A DNA stretch of 64,000 bases from Paraburkholderia sp. BCC1885 (GCF_900996235.1 NZ_CAAJGM010000199.1:1-64000); one strand, 5' to 3'. Counted from the first letter of the stretch, positions 33,040 through 42,147 are shown. Numbers and translations are program-made. Notes: a model not told the origin generated them from the letters alone.

Positions 33040-33630
33040 CTACGGACGCATTTCGAGGTCGTCGCGCGTGTCTCCGTTCAGGAATGCTGTGACGCCTTTG
33101 TCCACCAAAGAAGAGCAATATCGAAGCTCCGTCAAAGACACATCGCCAACCGAAATGCGCTTACTGGATTCATCGTGATCGAACCCATTGCGATGGTAAA
33201 ACCCTTTGGCGCGATGATTCTCCGACAACACCCAAAGAGACACGGCGGAAAAACCTGCTCTACGCAGTAACTCTCGCGCGGCGTGGGTCAATCGCTGGCC
33301 AATGCCTTTGCGCCAGAATTCCGGCAGGACATAGAGTGCTTCGATTTCGGCCCATGTTGCATCTTTATCGGCATCTTTATCGGCATCTCTACTGGCGCCG
33401 AAAGCGATCCAACCCGCCAGTGCCTCATTCGCATACGCGAGCAACACCTTGAGCTTGCCGGTCTGAAGCAACTTCTGCCACATGGCCGCACGCGCCTCGA
33501 TAGACAGGCCATCCAGAAATGCGGCCGGCATGATCCCCGTATAGGCGGCTCGCCAGGAAAGAACATGCACCCTCGCGATGGATTCGGCGTCGCGATCGGT
33601 CGCTTCACGGATTTCAACGGTCATCTTCAC
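33040..33630 (-). CDS. GNAT family N-acetyltransferase
   Basis: 196 residues. ATDRDAESIARVHVLSWRAAYTGIMP at the start and EIEALYVLPEFWRKGIGQRLTHAARELL near 91-118 (acetyl-CoA site) identify the family; AKGFYHRNGFDHD is the late motif. The start overlaps the stop of the Nudix gene in an ATGA, so they are translationally coupled. A short surface loop DADKDADKDA (near 80-90) is encoded by a 12-base tandem repeat at 33359-33382. Substrate not known. Confidence 0.88.
   Translation of the reverse strand: MKMTVEIREATDRDAESIARVHVLSWRAAYTGIMPAAFLDGLSIEARAAMWQKLLQTGKLKVLLAYANEALAGWIAFGASRDADKDADKDATWAEIEALYVLPEFWRKGIGQRLTHAARELLRRAGFSAVSLWVLSENHRAKGFYHRNGFDHDESSKRISVGDVSLTELRYCSSLVDKGVTAFLNGDTRDDLEMRP
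33359..33394 (+). repeat. 12-base tandem repeat inside the acetyltransferase gene
   Basis: Unit GCATCTTTATCG is present twice exactly (33359-33370 and 33371-33382), followed by a degenerate third copy GCATCTCTACTG. Copy-number change would keep the frame and add or remove four residues of a D-A-D-K loop. Confidence 0.8.
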
Positions 33631-34139
33631 GGCTCCATTTGCGAAGGAGCGACATCCGCTCGCACCTCGCGCAGATACGCAACCACCGCCCCCGTCAGTG
33701 CCATACCGTGCAGTTGCTCCGGCGACACCAGACGTGCGGCAACAATCTCACGATTATCAAGTCGTAATTCAGGCAGGGCATCGAGATGCAATTCGAAGAA
33801 ATGCACCCGGTCTCTGCGTCCGTCCCAGATGCCGCTGGCGTTGCCGGCAGGAATCAACGGAGACGATGGAAGACCAATCTCTTCCTCCATTTCACGCCGC
33901 GCCGCCGCATCCGGCGTCTCGCCGGGATGCAGGCTGCCGCCGGGGAAATTCCACTCGGTACGATACGATGACTTCAGCAGCAACAGCGCCGGCCCGACGT
34001 AGATGGCTACGAGCGCGCCCTCATGATGCGGCCGTCGAAGATGCCACCAGGCGCGCGCGATCCGGAATCCGAAGCGAAGCACCACGCGCCAGACAAAGTC
34101 GATAAGCATGGCTGAACGCGCTCGCTCGAGGCCCGGCAT
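33627..34139 (-). CDS. Nudix hydrolase
   Basis: 170 residues; AAGGAAAACC precedes the ATG. The Nudix box is complete (GGSLHPGETPDAAARREMEE, then EIGL, fitting GX5EX7REUXEEXGU). These enzymes cleave nucleoside diphosphates linked to another moiety; the substrate here is unknown. The first 30 residues are basic and hydrophobic (LIDFVWRVVLRFGFRIARAWW), unusual for a soluble Nudix protein, and suggest membrane contact. Coupled by a 4-base overlap to the acetyltransferase downstream. Confidence 0.92.
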   Translation of the reverse strand: MPGLERARSAMLIDFVWRVVLRFGFRIARAWWHLRRPHHEGALVAIYVGPALLLLKSSYRTEWNFPGGSLHPGETPDAAARREMEEEIGLPSSPLIPAGNASGIWDGRRDRVHFFELHLDALPELRLDNREIVAARLVSPEQLHGMALTGAVVAYLREVRADVAPSQMEP

Positions 34140-34297
34140 GAGGTTTTCCTTTTCTTTCGCGGGTCAGTGCCGCCTGGACTCGACATGGTAATGGATATTG
34201 CAGATCGATCAGCCATCGTAATCTGCTCCGGTTAACCCTACCGCAGCAATGCCGCGATATTGAACACGCCGAGACGGAAGGCACCGCGAGAATCCAC

Positions 34298-34324
34298 GCG
34301 CCAAGAAAAAATTTTCCTTGGCGC
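34298..34324. terminator. 8-bp stem-loop between Nudix and sugar dehydrogenase genes
   Basis: GCGCCAAG-AAAAAATTTTC-CTTGGCGC lies in the 246-base space (34140-34385). The loop, not the flank, is A/T-rich. It could serve as a weak terminator for the minus-strand dehydrogenase gene, whose stop is at 34386. Confidence 0.35.
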
Positions 34325-34385
34325 TAAGGCTTGGCGAGATGCCCGAAGAAGCGACGCGCGAATGGCGTCGCGATTGCACACAACG

Positions 34386-36134
34386 TTATGGCCGGCCAGC
34401 GGTGTATGACACGCGCCAGATTGTGCCGTTGCCGTCTTCGGTCACGAGGAGCGCACCATCGTGGGCCGTCGCCACGCCCACCGGCCTGCCCCAGACGGCG
34501 CGGTCGCTCGCCACGAATCCGGTGAGAAAGTCCACGTACTCGCCGGTCGGCACGCCATGCTCGACGCGAACCCGCACCACCTTATAGCCGGTGCGCGAAC
34601 TCCGGTTCCACGAGCCGTGCATCGCCACGAAAGCATCGCCACGATAGTCGGCGGGGAATGCGGCCACACCTGTGGTCGCCGTATAAAAGCTCATTTCGAG
34701 CGGCGCCGAGTGCGACTGCAGCAACACGTCGGGGACGATCGCCTTGCCGGCCAGATCGGGGCGCTCGCCCGCATGGCGGGGATCTTCGTGATTGCCCATG
34801 TAGTACCACGGCCAGCCGTAGAATCCGCCTGCCCGCACCCGCGTGACGTAATCGGGCACGAGGTCGTCGCCGAGTCCGTCGCGCTCGTTGGTCGCCGTCC
34901 ACAACTCGCCGGTCTGCGGATCCACCGCGATGCCCGCGCCGTTGCGAATGCCCGTCGCAAATGTGCGCAGCGGTTGATGGCCCTCAGGGTCCGTCACGAG
35001 GATGTCGGCGCGATTGGCTTCCGCATCCCAGCCCGCGCCCTGCCCGTGTTCGGCCTCCCAGCGTTTGATTTCTTCGGGACTTTTCTTGCTCATGCTTTCG
35101 GCGACATTCGACCCGGAGCCGACCGTGATGAACATGCGCTTGCCATCCAGCGAAAACGCCACGTCGCGCGTGCTGTGGCCGCCGTGGCTTTCCGTCAGGC
35201 GCGGCACGACGGTCTGCGCCGCGCCGCTCGCCTTGAGCTCGCCGCTGCGATACGGAAAACGGACCACCGAATTGTTGTTCGCCACATAGATCCATTGCGG
35301 ATGATCGCCGGGCGGATAAAAGGCGATGCCGAATGGCCGATCCAGATCGTCGGCGAAGACCTGGTTGTCGGACGGCGTCTCGGCGCCATCGGCGGCACGC
35401 AATACCCTGATGCGATTCTCAGCCGTCTCCGCGACGAAAATATCGCCGTTGGGCGCGACGCGCACGACGCGCGGATTCGACAGACCCGATGCGAACAGCC
35501 TGACCTTGAATCCCGCCGGAACGGATGGCGAAGCATCGGCGGGTTGCGTCACCACGCGCGGACTGTTGCCTGACGAACTCGTCTTGTAGGGCGCGGGCAG
35601 ATCGGCCACGCTCAGATGATGCGTGACGCCCGGCGCGGCGCGACGCCAATCGCCGGAGTCGCCTCCAGCGGAAGAAGCCGGCGCGGGGTTCGCGCCGGCG
35701 GCGGCAACCTGAGCCGGCGCCTTCAAGGTGGACAGGTAGGCGATCACGTTGCTGCGATCGCCGGCATCGGCGACGGACACCGGCATCGTCGTGCCCGGCA
35801 CAGCCGCCGACGGATTCGCAAGGAAGTGCTCCAGCGTGGCGGAATCCCACGTGACGCCTGAGCCGCTCAAGGCATTGGTGAAACTAAAGTTTGGGACGGA
35901 ACCGGCGCGCCGCCCAACCACGCCCACAAGGCTGGGACCCTGGCCCATGACGGGCAAATTGCCGGGCCCCAGGGTGTCGGCATGACACATGGCGCAATTC
36001 TGCTGGAAGAAGACTTTGCCTTGCGCCGCGTTACCTGATGGTGGAACCTGGGCACCCGCCTCTACGGCAACGCCAAAACCACCTACGATTGCGCCGAGCA
36101 GGAGCGCCCGGGGGAATGATCGCCTCGATGACAT
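34386..36134 (-). CDS. PQQ-type sugar/sorbosone dehydrogenase with N-terminal cytochrome c domain
   Basis: 582 residues from ATG at 36134 (GGAAGGTGGG upstream). An exported protein: signal peptide RALLLGAIVGGFGVAVEAGAQ. Residues about 30-150 are a class I cytochrome c (QQNCAMCH heme site; distal Met likely in TTMPVS). After an Ala/Gly/Pro-rich linker, a six-bladed beta-propeller of the glucose/sorbosone dehydrogenase family follows (PSVPAGFKVRLFASGLSNPRVVRV near 210; GIRNGAGIAVDPQTGELWTATNERDGLGDDL). It probably oxidises a sugar or aldehyde in the periplasm and passes electrons to its own heme. Confidence 0.9.
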   Translation of the reverse strand: MSSRRSFPRALLLGAIVGGFGVAVEAGAQVPPSGNAAQGKVFFQQNCAMCHADTLGPGNLPVMGQGPSLVGVVGRRAGSVPNFSFTNALSGSGVTWDSATLEHFLANPSAAVPGTTMPVSVADAGDRSNVIAYLSTLKAPAQVAAAGANPAPASSAGGDSGDWRRAAPGVTHHLSVADLPAPYKTSSSGNSPRVVTQPADASPSVPAGFKVRLFASGLSNPRVVRVAPNGDIFVAETAENRIRVLRAADGAETPSDNQVFADDLDRPFGIAFYPPGDHPQWIYVANNNSVVRFPYRSGELKASGAAQTVVPRLTESHGGHSTRDVAFSLDGKRMFITVGSGSNVAESMSKKSPEEIKRWEAEHGQGAGWDAEANRADILVTDPEGHQPLRTFATGIRNGAGIAVDPQTGELWTATNERDGLGDDLVPDYVTRVRAGGFYGWPWYYMGNHEDPRHAGERPDLAGKAIVPDVLLQSHSAPLEMSFYTATTGVAAFPADYRGDAFVAMHGSWNRSSRTGYKVVRVRVEHGVPTGEYVDFLTGFVASDRAVWGRPVGVATAHDGALLVTEDGNGTIWRVSYTAGRP

Positions 36135-36287
36135 GACCCACCTTCCGCAGATTGAGTTACCCATACTCTACGGTGGAATCGGGTTGCAGTAGACCCTGCC
36201 GAACCAACAAATGCCGATTCTGGCAAAACTGCCAGCGGCGCGCCATGAGCGTGTCATGCGGCAGGCGCGCCGCGCAACTGTTGCCGC

Positions 36288-37145
36288 TTACTGACACAGC
36301 CGTGCAATCACCGTGTCCAGTTCCACCTCGCCCTTGAGCACGCTAGCCGCATCGCCTGCGAAATCGATCCACCCTTCGTTAAAGCCATCCAGCATCTGCA
36401 TGCGCGGCAGCGGATGCTTCATGCCCTGCGCGACGAACAACGCGTTCCACGTTTCGCGCGGCACGGCCTCGGCACGCACCGGATGCCCCAGCACTCGGGC
36501 GAACGCCGCGGCCAGATCGTTCGGACTCACGCGGCGCGGCCCTTCGATTTCCACCACACGCGTGCCGCTCCAGCTCTCCTGCAGCAATTGTGCTGCCACG
36601 CGGCCGATGTCCGCTGTCGCAATCATCGGCACTGGCTTGTCGAGCGGTTGCAGAAAGCTGTGCAAGACGCCTTCGTCACGCGCCGGACTCACATCCCACA
36701 GCGCGTTCTCCATGAACCAGCCAGGCCGCAGAAACGTGACCGGCAACGGCAATTCCGCGAGCGCCTGTTCCATCAAGGTGCGTTGCGTCAACAGGTTCGA
36801 CTGGGTCGCCTGTGCGCCGATCGTCGAAAGACAGACGACCTTCTCCGGGCGCGCGGCATCGAGCGCGGCATTCACGGCGTCGATGACGATACGCGCTTCC
36901 GGAAAGCCCGGCTGCGGATCGAACTCCGACGGCGGCAGGATGAAGATGCCTGTAGCGCCCTTGAACGCCGCGGTGAGCGCCGCCGCATCGTCCATGTTCG
37001 CGATGGCCAGTTCGCAGCCGCGTTCGGCCCAGGCCTGAGCCCGACTCGCGTCGCGCACGACCGCGCGCACGGGTTGACCCGCAGCGAGCAGCGCGTGAGC
37101 GAGCGCGCCGCCGACCTTGCCGGTAATGCCAGTGATTGCATACAT
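36288..37145 (-). CDS. NmrA-like NAD(P)-binding protein
   Basis: 285 residues, AGGAC upstream of the ATG. The N-terminal MYAITGITGKVGGALAHALLAAGQPVRAVVRDASRA is the glycine-rich dinucleotide site of atypical SDRs (NmrA/HSCARG, QOR2-like). The later ATFLRPGWFMEN type segment appears as VTFLRPGWFMENALW. No YxxxK catalytic pair, as usual for NmrA-type redox sensors. Divergent from a LysR regulator with 376 bases between starts. Confidence 0.87.
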   Translation of the reverse strand: MYAITGITGKVGGALAHALLAAGQPVRAVVRDASRAQAWAERGCELAIANMDDAAALTAAFKGATGIFILPPSEFDPQPGFPEARIVIDAVNAALDAARPEKVVCLSTIGAQATQSNLLTQRTLMEQALAELPLPVTFLRPGWFMENALWDVSPARDEGVLHSFLQPLDKPVPMIATADIGRVAAQLLQESWSGTRVVEIEGPRRVSPNDLAAAFARVLGHPVRAEAVPRETWNALFVAQGMKHPLPRMQMLDGFNEGWIDFAGDAASVLKGEVELDTVIARLCQ

Positions 37146-37521
37146 GATCTGCTGTCCTTGTGTCTGTGAAGGTGAGCGCCGGCGTAGCGAATCGACCGGT
37201 GCAATTTCATTTCGGATAACTTATTTTCTCTTCGCCGGGGATGCGGGAGTCGTCGACGCCACGGTGGCCGCCCGCAAAATCCACGCGGGCGAGTCGCATG
37301 ATGACTCCCGCTCCTTCGGACGGAGAGTTGAAACGTGTTGTCGAGAGGGATTGTGCTCAAACAGGCAGAGAAACTAAATGATATGAATGGCATTACTTAA
37401 ATGACATATAGTTACTGATCGAATGCCACGCCGTTGAGGATAGTCGTCGCCGCAAAATCGCGGCAGCCCCGGCGTTTATCTTTGGAAGACCAGGACCCGC
37501 CATTGACCGGAATGCAGCGCC
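37146..37521. promoter_or_regulatory. Divergent intergenic region between NmrA-like and LysR genes
   Basis: 376 bases without a gene. An AT-rich part near 37372-37412 (AAATGATATGAATGGCATTACTTAAATGACATATAG) holds two AAATGA[CT]AT half-repeats and may contain the promoters and a LysR site (T-N11-A type). No definite -35/-10 could be assigned. Confidence 0.35.
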
Positions 37522-38439
37522 ATGAGATCGAACAACGAAAATCTGTCTAGCGGCATCAGCGTGTTTGCTGCCGTCGTCGATGCGGGGACCTTCGTCGCCG
37601 CCTCCGAGCAGATGGGCATGTCGCCGCCAGGCGTGAGCCGCGCCATCGCCCGGCTCGAAAAGCGCCTGAAAATACGGCTTTTCAACCGCACGACCCGCGC
37701 CGTCTCCCTCACCGAAGAGGGCCGGCGCTTCTACGAGCAGGTCATGCCGCATCTGCGCGGCATGGAAGAAGCGGCGGCCGCCGCCGCAGGGGACGCGGCC
37801 GCCGTGCGCGGCAAGCTGCGCATCAATCTCGATCCGGTGTCGTCGCGCCTCATTCTCGGGCCCAGGCTCGACGAGTTGATGGATGCTCATCCCGATCTCG
37901 AACTCGAATTCATCGCGCGCGATCAACTCGGCGATCTCATCGTGGATGGCTTCGATCTGGCCTTGCGCTTTGGCGAACCGCGCTCATCGAGCCTGATTGC
38001 GCGCAAGCTGCTGGACACGGCCATCGTCACGGTGGCGGCGCCCTCGTACCTCGCGCGCTGGGGACGTCCGCTGCAACCTCAGGATCTGGGGCGCGGCACG
38101 CATCGCTGCCTCGAATTTCGCCAGCCGGACACGGGCAAGCCTTATCCGTGGGAATTTCATCGCAAACGCAAAAAACTGACCGTCGAAACCAACGGACGGT
38201 TGACGGTGAACGATCCAAGCGCGCTCCTCAACGCCTGTCTCGCCGGCTTCGGCATCGCGCAGATGTTGATGCTCGGCGCGGAGCCTTTTATTCGTGAAGG
38301 ACGGCTCATCAATCTGTTTCCGGACTGGCCGGATGAACGTTTTCCGCTCTATGCCTATCATCCGTCGCGGCACCATATTCCCGCCCGAACGAGGGTGTTC
38401 CTCGACTTCATCGTCGCGCTAACGCGTGAGAACAGGTAG
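37522..38439 (+). CDS. LysR-family transcriptional regulator
   Basis: 305 residues. The N-terminal winged helix is typical (ISVFAAVVDAGTFVAASEQMGMSPPGVSRAIARLEKRLKIRLFNRTTRAVSLTEEG). The C-terminal part is the periplasmic-binding-like effector domain (GKLRINLDPVSSRLIL; DLALRFGEPRSSSLIARKL). LTTR regulators usually control the divergent gene, here the NmrA-like protein, and themselves. It is of the subgroup that commonly governs redox or drug-response genes. Confidence 0.92.
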   Translation: MRSNNENLSSGISVFAAVVDAGTFVAASEQMGMSPPGVSRAIARLEKRLKIRLFNRTTRAVSLTEEGRRFYEQVMPHLRGMEEAAAAAAGDAAAVRGKLRINLDPVSSRLILGPRLDELMDAHPDLELEFIARDQLGDLIVDGFDLALRFGEPRSSSLIARKLLDTAIVTVAAPSYLARWGRPLQPQDLGRGTHRCLEFRQPDTGKPYPWEFHRKRKKLTVETNGRLTVNDPSALLNACLAGFGIAQMLMLGAEPFIREGRLINLFPDWPDERFPLYAYHPSRHHIPARTRVFLDFIVALTRENR

Positions 38440-38715
38440 CCCCGCTACGGTCGACGCAGGGAGGACGTAACACGTACCGCCTCGCGCGAGTCGGGCATCT
38501 TTACCGCAAACGGCGTGGCGAATCTCCGCACGAATCGCCTGGGCGAATTAAAAGCCAGATTATTGCGGCATTATTTGCCGCGCAAACCTTTGCGGACCCA
38601 TCTAGCCCTATCCGACCGTCAAGAATCCCGCGTTTGTGCCGACAAACAAAGAACAGCCACCTGGCGGACCACCAGGCGGGCTTCACAAAAAAGACAGGCA
38701 GTGAGGATAACGACG

Positions 38716-39024
38716 ATGACATGGCGCGTGTACACAATGCCCCGGCCGGCTAGCGCTTTCAACTGGATGCCCACGCTTGCCCGCATCCGCGAGCTGGTGG
38801 TGGCGGACGGTGGCCAGTTTTCGCTCCAGCTCGTCGAAGCGGAATACGAGTCGGCGACGGAAGCCGCGCGGGCGCATGGATGGGACGGCCAGTTCCACGA
38901 TGGGCCGCACGTGTTCACGCTGCCGAACCCGGACGCCATGCAGTTCGGCCTCGTATGGACTCAGCCCGACGATATGCTTACGACGTTTATCGTTTCGCCG
39001 CGCCCGCTGCCCTGGCTCGAATGA
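38716..39024 (+). CDS. Small conserved-looking protein of unknown function
   Basis: 102 residues from ATG at 38716 (GAGGATAACGACG upstream); the frame is open further 5' but without support. Soluble, with a helical first half (PTLARIRELVVADGGQFSLQLVEAEYESATEAARAHG) and a strand-rich second half (PHVFTLPNPDAMQFGLVWTQPDDMLTTFIVS). No family recognised. It precedes the ferritin-like gene by 95 bases on the same strand. Confidence 0.6.
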   Translation: MTWRVYTMPRPASAFNWMPTLARIRELVVADGGQFSLQLVEAEYESATEAARAHGWDGQFHDGPHVFTLPNPDAMQFGLVWTQPDDMLTTFIVSPRPLPWLE

Positions 39025-39118
39025 CGCCTGCGCGGGCCGCGCGCGCGGCCTGCTGGACGGCAAAGCCGCGCAAGTAATGTCAGAATCCGTCGTGCCCCAT
39101 TCTCCTGGAGTCCGCGGA

Positions 39119-40114
39119 ATGAGTGACCCGACCTTTGACACCTTCGCCGTCGAACGCCTGATTCAGGGCTTTACCGCGCCCACGCTGCCGCAGCGCAGAC
39201 CCGACCGGGAAACCGTGGACGTCGCGGATCGCCGCGCGCGGCAGTGGACAAGCGAGGTCACCGGCCCGCTCAAACCCGGCTCCGACGCGCACCGCCGCGA
39301 GATGTGCCGGATGTTCCGCGAGACCTTCAATCCGTACCGGCCATCCGTGCTCGAATGGCCCACACTCGAACCCGACGCGCTCCAACGGATCGTTTCCCTG
39401 CCGATCTGGGATATCGCCGTGCACACCGAAGGCAAAGCGCGGCTACGCATGGCCGCCTATGCCGCAACCGTCGACGAACCGGACGTGCGCGCAGCCATCG
39501 CACTGAACGCGTGGGAAGAGAACCGCCACAAGGAAGTGCTCTCGCGGCTGGTGGCCGCCTACGGCATCCCGCTCCTGAGCGAAGCGCCCTACGTGTTTCC
39601 CAAGGACACCGAATGGGCCTATCTGGTGACGGGCTACAGCGAATGCATCGACAGCTTCTTCGCCTTCGGACTGTTCGAAGTGGCGCAACGCTCCGGGCTG
39701 TTCCCGCCGGAATTGATCGACACCTTCGAGCCGGTCATGCAGGAGGAGTGCCGTCATATCCTGCTGTTCGCCAACTGGGTGGCGTGGCATCGCGCGCAGT
39801 TGCCGTGGTGGCGTCGCATCGGCTTTCAGTTGAAAGTGGCCGCCGCGTGGGTATATCTCGGCTGGGAACGCACGCGCCTCGTGCGCACGCTCGACGCGGA
39901 CGGCAACGAGCACACGCACGACAACAACTTCACGGTGAAGGGCGCGCAGGCGGTATCCGCCGTCGACATCAGCGCACGCGAACTGTTGACGCTATGCCTC
40001 GCGGAAAACGAGCGGCGCTTCTCCGGCTATGACCCACGTCTGCTGCGCCCCCAGACGATGCCGCGACTCGTGCGCATCGCGCTGCGTTTCATGCGCGCCG
40101 GGCGTTCGAAGTAG
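39119..40114 (+). CDS. Ferritin-like di-iron protein of unknown role
   Basis: 331 residues from ATG at 39119 (GGAG about ten bases upstream). The helical middle part carries a full di-iron ligand set in the canonical order: E104, E134-x-x-H137 (EENRH), E175 and E210-x-x-H213 (EECRH). This suggests an oxidase or oxygenase of the ferritin-like superfamily rather than an iron store. A hydrophobic, arginine-flanked stretch follows (WWRRIGFQLKVAAAWVYLGW). No partner reductase is adjacent. Confidence 0.82.
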   Translation: MSDPTFDTFAVERLIQGFTAPTLPQRRPDRETVDVADRRARQWTSEVTGPLKPGSDAHRREMCRMFRETFNPYRPSVLEWPTLEPDALQRIVSLPIWDIAVHTEGKARLRMAAYAATVDEPDVRAAIALNAWEENRHKEVLSRLVAAYGIPLLSEAPYVFPKDTEWAYLVTGYSECIDSFFAFGLFEVAQRSGLFPPELIDTFEPVMQEECRHILLFANWVAWHRAQLPWWRRIGFQLKVAAAWVYLGWERTRLVRTLDADGNEHTHDNNFTVKGAQAVSAVDISARELLTLCLAENERRFSGYDPRLLRPQTMPRLVRIALRFMRAGRSK

Positions 40115-40198
40115 CGGTCCGGCCATCTGAACGCCGCGCAATCGTCACGCGATTGCCGCCTGACTACCGTGCCTGGTCCGTTATGAAACGGCCGCACG

Positions 40199-40217
40199 TA
40201 AACCCGGTAATGGTTTA
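40199..40217 (+). promoter_or_regulatory. Inverted repeat upstream of the sugar ABC operon (candidate LacI-type operator)
   Basis: TAAACC-CGGTAAT-GGTTTA is a perfect 6-base inverted repeat, eight bases 5' of the -35 element. The shape fits a LacI/GalR-family operator. No LacI gene is in the window to confirm it. Confidence 0.4.
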
Positions 40218-40224
40218 GGCTTGC

Positions 40225-40252
40225 TTGCGAAAAGGCACCTGTGTGCTATAAA
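40225..40252 (+). promoter_or_regulatory. Sigma-70-like promoter for the sugar ABC operon
   Basis: TTGCGA (40225-40230), a 16-base spacer and TATAAA (40247-40252), about 77 bases before the ATPase start at 40329. Confidence 0.5.
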
Positions 40253-40328
40253 AAAATGCTAGTTAGCCTATCTACCGGTCGCCTCGCCGAAGAAACGGGC
40301 GCCGTCACAGGAGCGAGCGAGACAATCC

Positions 40329-41069
40329 ATGAGCCTTCTGGAGCTCAGAGACGTTTCCAAACACTTCGGGGCGATTCGCGCCCTGACCGACGTCACGCTC
40401 AGTCTGGAGCCGGGTCAGGTGGTCGGGCTCATGGGCGACAACGGCGCCGGAAAATCGACTCTGGTGAAGGTGATCGCCGGCAATTTTCCGCCTTCGCACG
40501 GCGAGATCCTCATTGACGGCAAAGCGGTGCATTTCAACAAGCCGGTCGACGCGCGCGCCGCGGGCATCGAAGTCGTCTATCAGGACCTCGCGCTGTGCGA
40601 CAACCTGACGGCGGCAGCCAATGTATTCCTCGGCCGCGAGCCGCGCATCGGCTTCGGACCCATCCGCATTCTCGATCACGCCGCCATGTACCGGCGCGCG
40701 GGCGAACTTTTCAAAGAGCTGAAATCCGAAACGCGCCCGCTCGATCTGGTGCGGCAGATGTCGGGCGGCCAACGCCAGGCGGTGGCGATCGCGCGCACGC
40801 GTCTCTCGGACGCGCGGCTCGTCATCATGGACGAGCCCACCGCCGCCATCAGCGTGCGCCAGGTGGCCGAAGTCCTCGAACTCATCAAACGCCTGTCCGA
40901 ACATGGCATTGCGGTCATCCTCATCAGCCATCGCATGCCTGACGTATTCGCCGTCGCGCATCGCGTGGTCGTGATGCGGCGCGGCCACAAGGTTGCGGAC
41001 AAGCAGACCGCAGCGTCGTCTCCGGAAGAAGTGACCGGCCTGATTACCGGAGCCATTGCCACCGCCTGA
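40329..41069 (+). CDS. Sugar ABC transporter ATP-binding protein (single ABC domain)
   Basis: 246 residues with one ATPase domain: Walker A MGDNGAGKSTL at 35-45, signature MSGGQRQAVAIAR near 138-150, Walker B LVIMDEPTAAI near 160-170, and H-loop ILISHRMPD near 197-205. Close to the FrcA class, in which a single domain replaces the fused two-domain RbsA type. It energises import of a monosaccharide with the permease (41096) and binding protein (42148) that follow in an operon. Confidence 0.92.
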   Translation: MSLLELRDVSKHFGAIRALTDVTLSLEPGQVVGLMGDNGAGKSTLVKVIAGNFPPSHGEILIDGKAVHFNKPVDARAAGIEVVYQDLALCDNLTAAANVFLGREPRIGFGPIRILDHAAMYRRAGELFKELKSETRPLDLVRQMSGGQRQAVAIARTRLSDARLVIMDEPTAAISVRQVAEVLELIKRLSEHGIAVILISHRMPDVFAVAHRVVVMRRGHKVADKQTAASSPEEVTGLITGAIATA

Positions 41070-41095
41070 AACCGAATTGCTTTGGAGTCCAGAAA

Positions 41096-42121
41096 GTGAA
41101 CGATCCGCAGGAAAGGCCCACGCCGATGGCGGCTCTGCTCGACAATCCGCAGGCCACGAGGACCCACACGCGCTGGACCGGGCTGCTGGCGAGCCAGGTG
41201 TTCTGGGTGGTGCTCGCCACGATTGTCGCCTGCGTCGTGCTGTCGTTCGTGACGTCCACCTTTGCGACGCAGCAAAATCTCTTTAACGTCACGCGCAATT
41301 TTGCATTCGTCGCCATCGTCGCGCTCGGCATGATGGCGGTGATCGTCACAGGCGGCATCGACATTTCGGTCGGCTCGACCATCGGCCTGTCGGGCATCGT
41401 CCTCTCGGTGGTGATGAATGCCGGCTATCCGATCTGGGCCGGCATCGGCATGGGGCTGTTGACCGCGGGGCTCGTCGGCCTCGTCAACGGCCTGCTGATT
41501 GCCTATCTCGACATGCAGCCTTTCGTCGTCACGCTCGGCATGCTGAGCGTGGGCCGCAGCCTCGCGCTGGTGTTCTCCGGCAGCCGCACTATTTTCGATT
41601 TCGGCCCCGACGGCAGCAAGCTGCTCGCGCTCGGCGGCGGCAAGACGCTCGGCCTCGCCAATCCCGTGTGGTTTCTGCTGGTGCTCGCCGTGCTGTTCTG
41701 GTTCGCCTTCGCGTGGACGCGCTGGGGCCGCTATGTCTTCGCTGTCGGCGGCAACCGTCATGCGGCGCGGCTCACCGGCGTGCCGGTGCGCCGCATCGTC
41801 TGCTCGGTGTATGTGCTGGCCGGTTTGATGGCGGGAGTCGCCGCGATTCTGGAAGTCGGCTGGCTGGGCGCGGTGACGACCGGTCTCGGCACCGGCGACG
41901 AGCTGCGTGTGATCGCGGCAACCGTGATTGGCGGCACCAATCTGATGGGTGGCATCGGCAGCGCCTTCGGGACCGTGGTCGGCGCCGCGCTCATCGAAGT
42001 CATCCGCAACAGCCTGATCCTGCTGGGCGTCGATTCGTTCTGGCAGGGCACGGTCGTGGGGAGCTTCATCATCATCGCCGTACTGTTCAACCGGCTCGGC
42101 GGCGAACGGCAAAGCAACTGA
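41096..42121 (+). CDS. Sugar ABC transporter permease (RbsC/FrcC type)
   Basis: 341 residues, GTG start at 41096 behind TTTGGAG. Polytopic, with about ten membrane segments and the conserved family segments ALGMMAVIVTGGIDISVGSTIGLSG near 80-104 and RLTGVPVRRIVCSVYVLAGLMAG near 222-244. Partner of the preceding ATPase and the following binding protein. The substrate is probably fructose or another pentose/hexose, but this cannot be settled from the sequence. Confidence 0.92.
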   Translation: MNDPQERPTPMAALLDNPQATRTHTRWTGLLASQVFWVVLATIVACVVLSFVTSTFATQQNLFNVTRNFAFVAIVALGMMAVIVTGGIDISVGSTIGLSGIVLSVVMNAGYPIWAGIGMGLLTAGLVGLVNGLLIAYLDMQPFVVTLGMLSVGRSLALVFSGSRTIFDFGPDGSKLLALGGGKTLGLANPVWFLLVLAVLFWFAFAWTRWGRYVFAVGGNRHAARLTGVPVRRIVCSVYVLAGLMAGVAAILEVGWLGAVTTGLGTGDELRVIAATVIGGTNLMGGIGSAFGTVVGAALIEVIRNSLILLGVDSFWQGTVVGSFIIIAVLFNRLGGERQSN

Positions 42122-42147
42122 TAACTGTGTGAGACAAGGAGACGACA

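Noticed and set aside
34461..35573. Long plus-strand open frames antisense to the sugar dehydrogenase gene
   Set aside because: GC-rich antisense shadow: no family resemblance, biased composition (Arg/His/Ala), and fully covered by a well-supported gene on the other strand. The same applies to antisense frames over the icd, permease and MocR genes.
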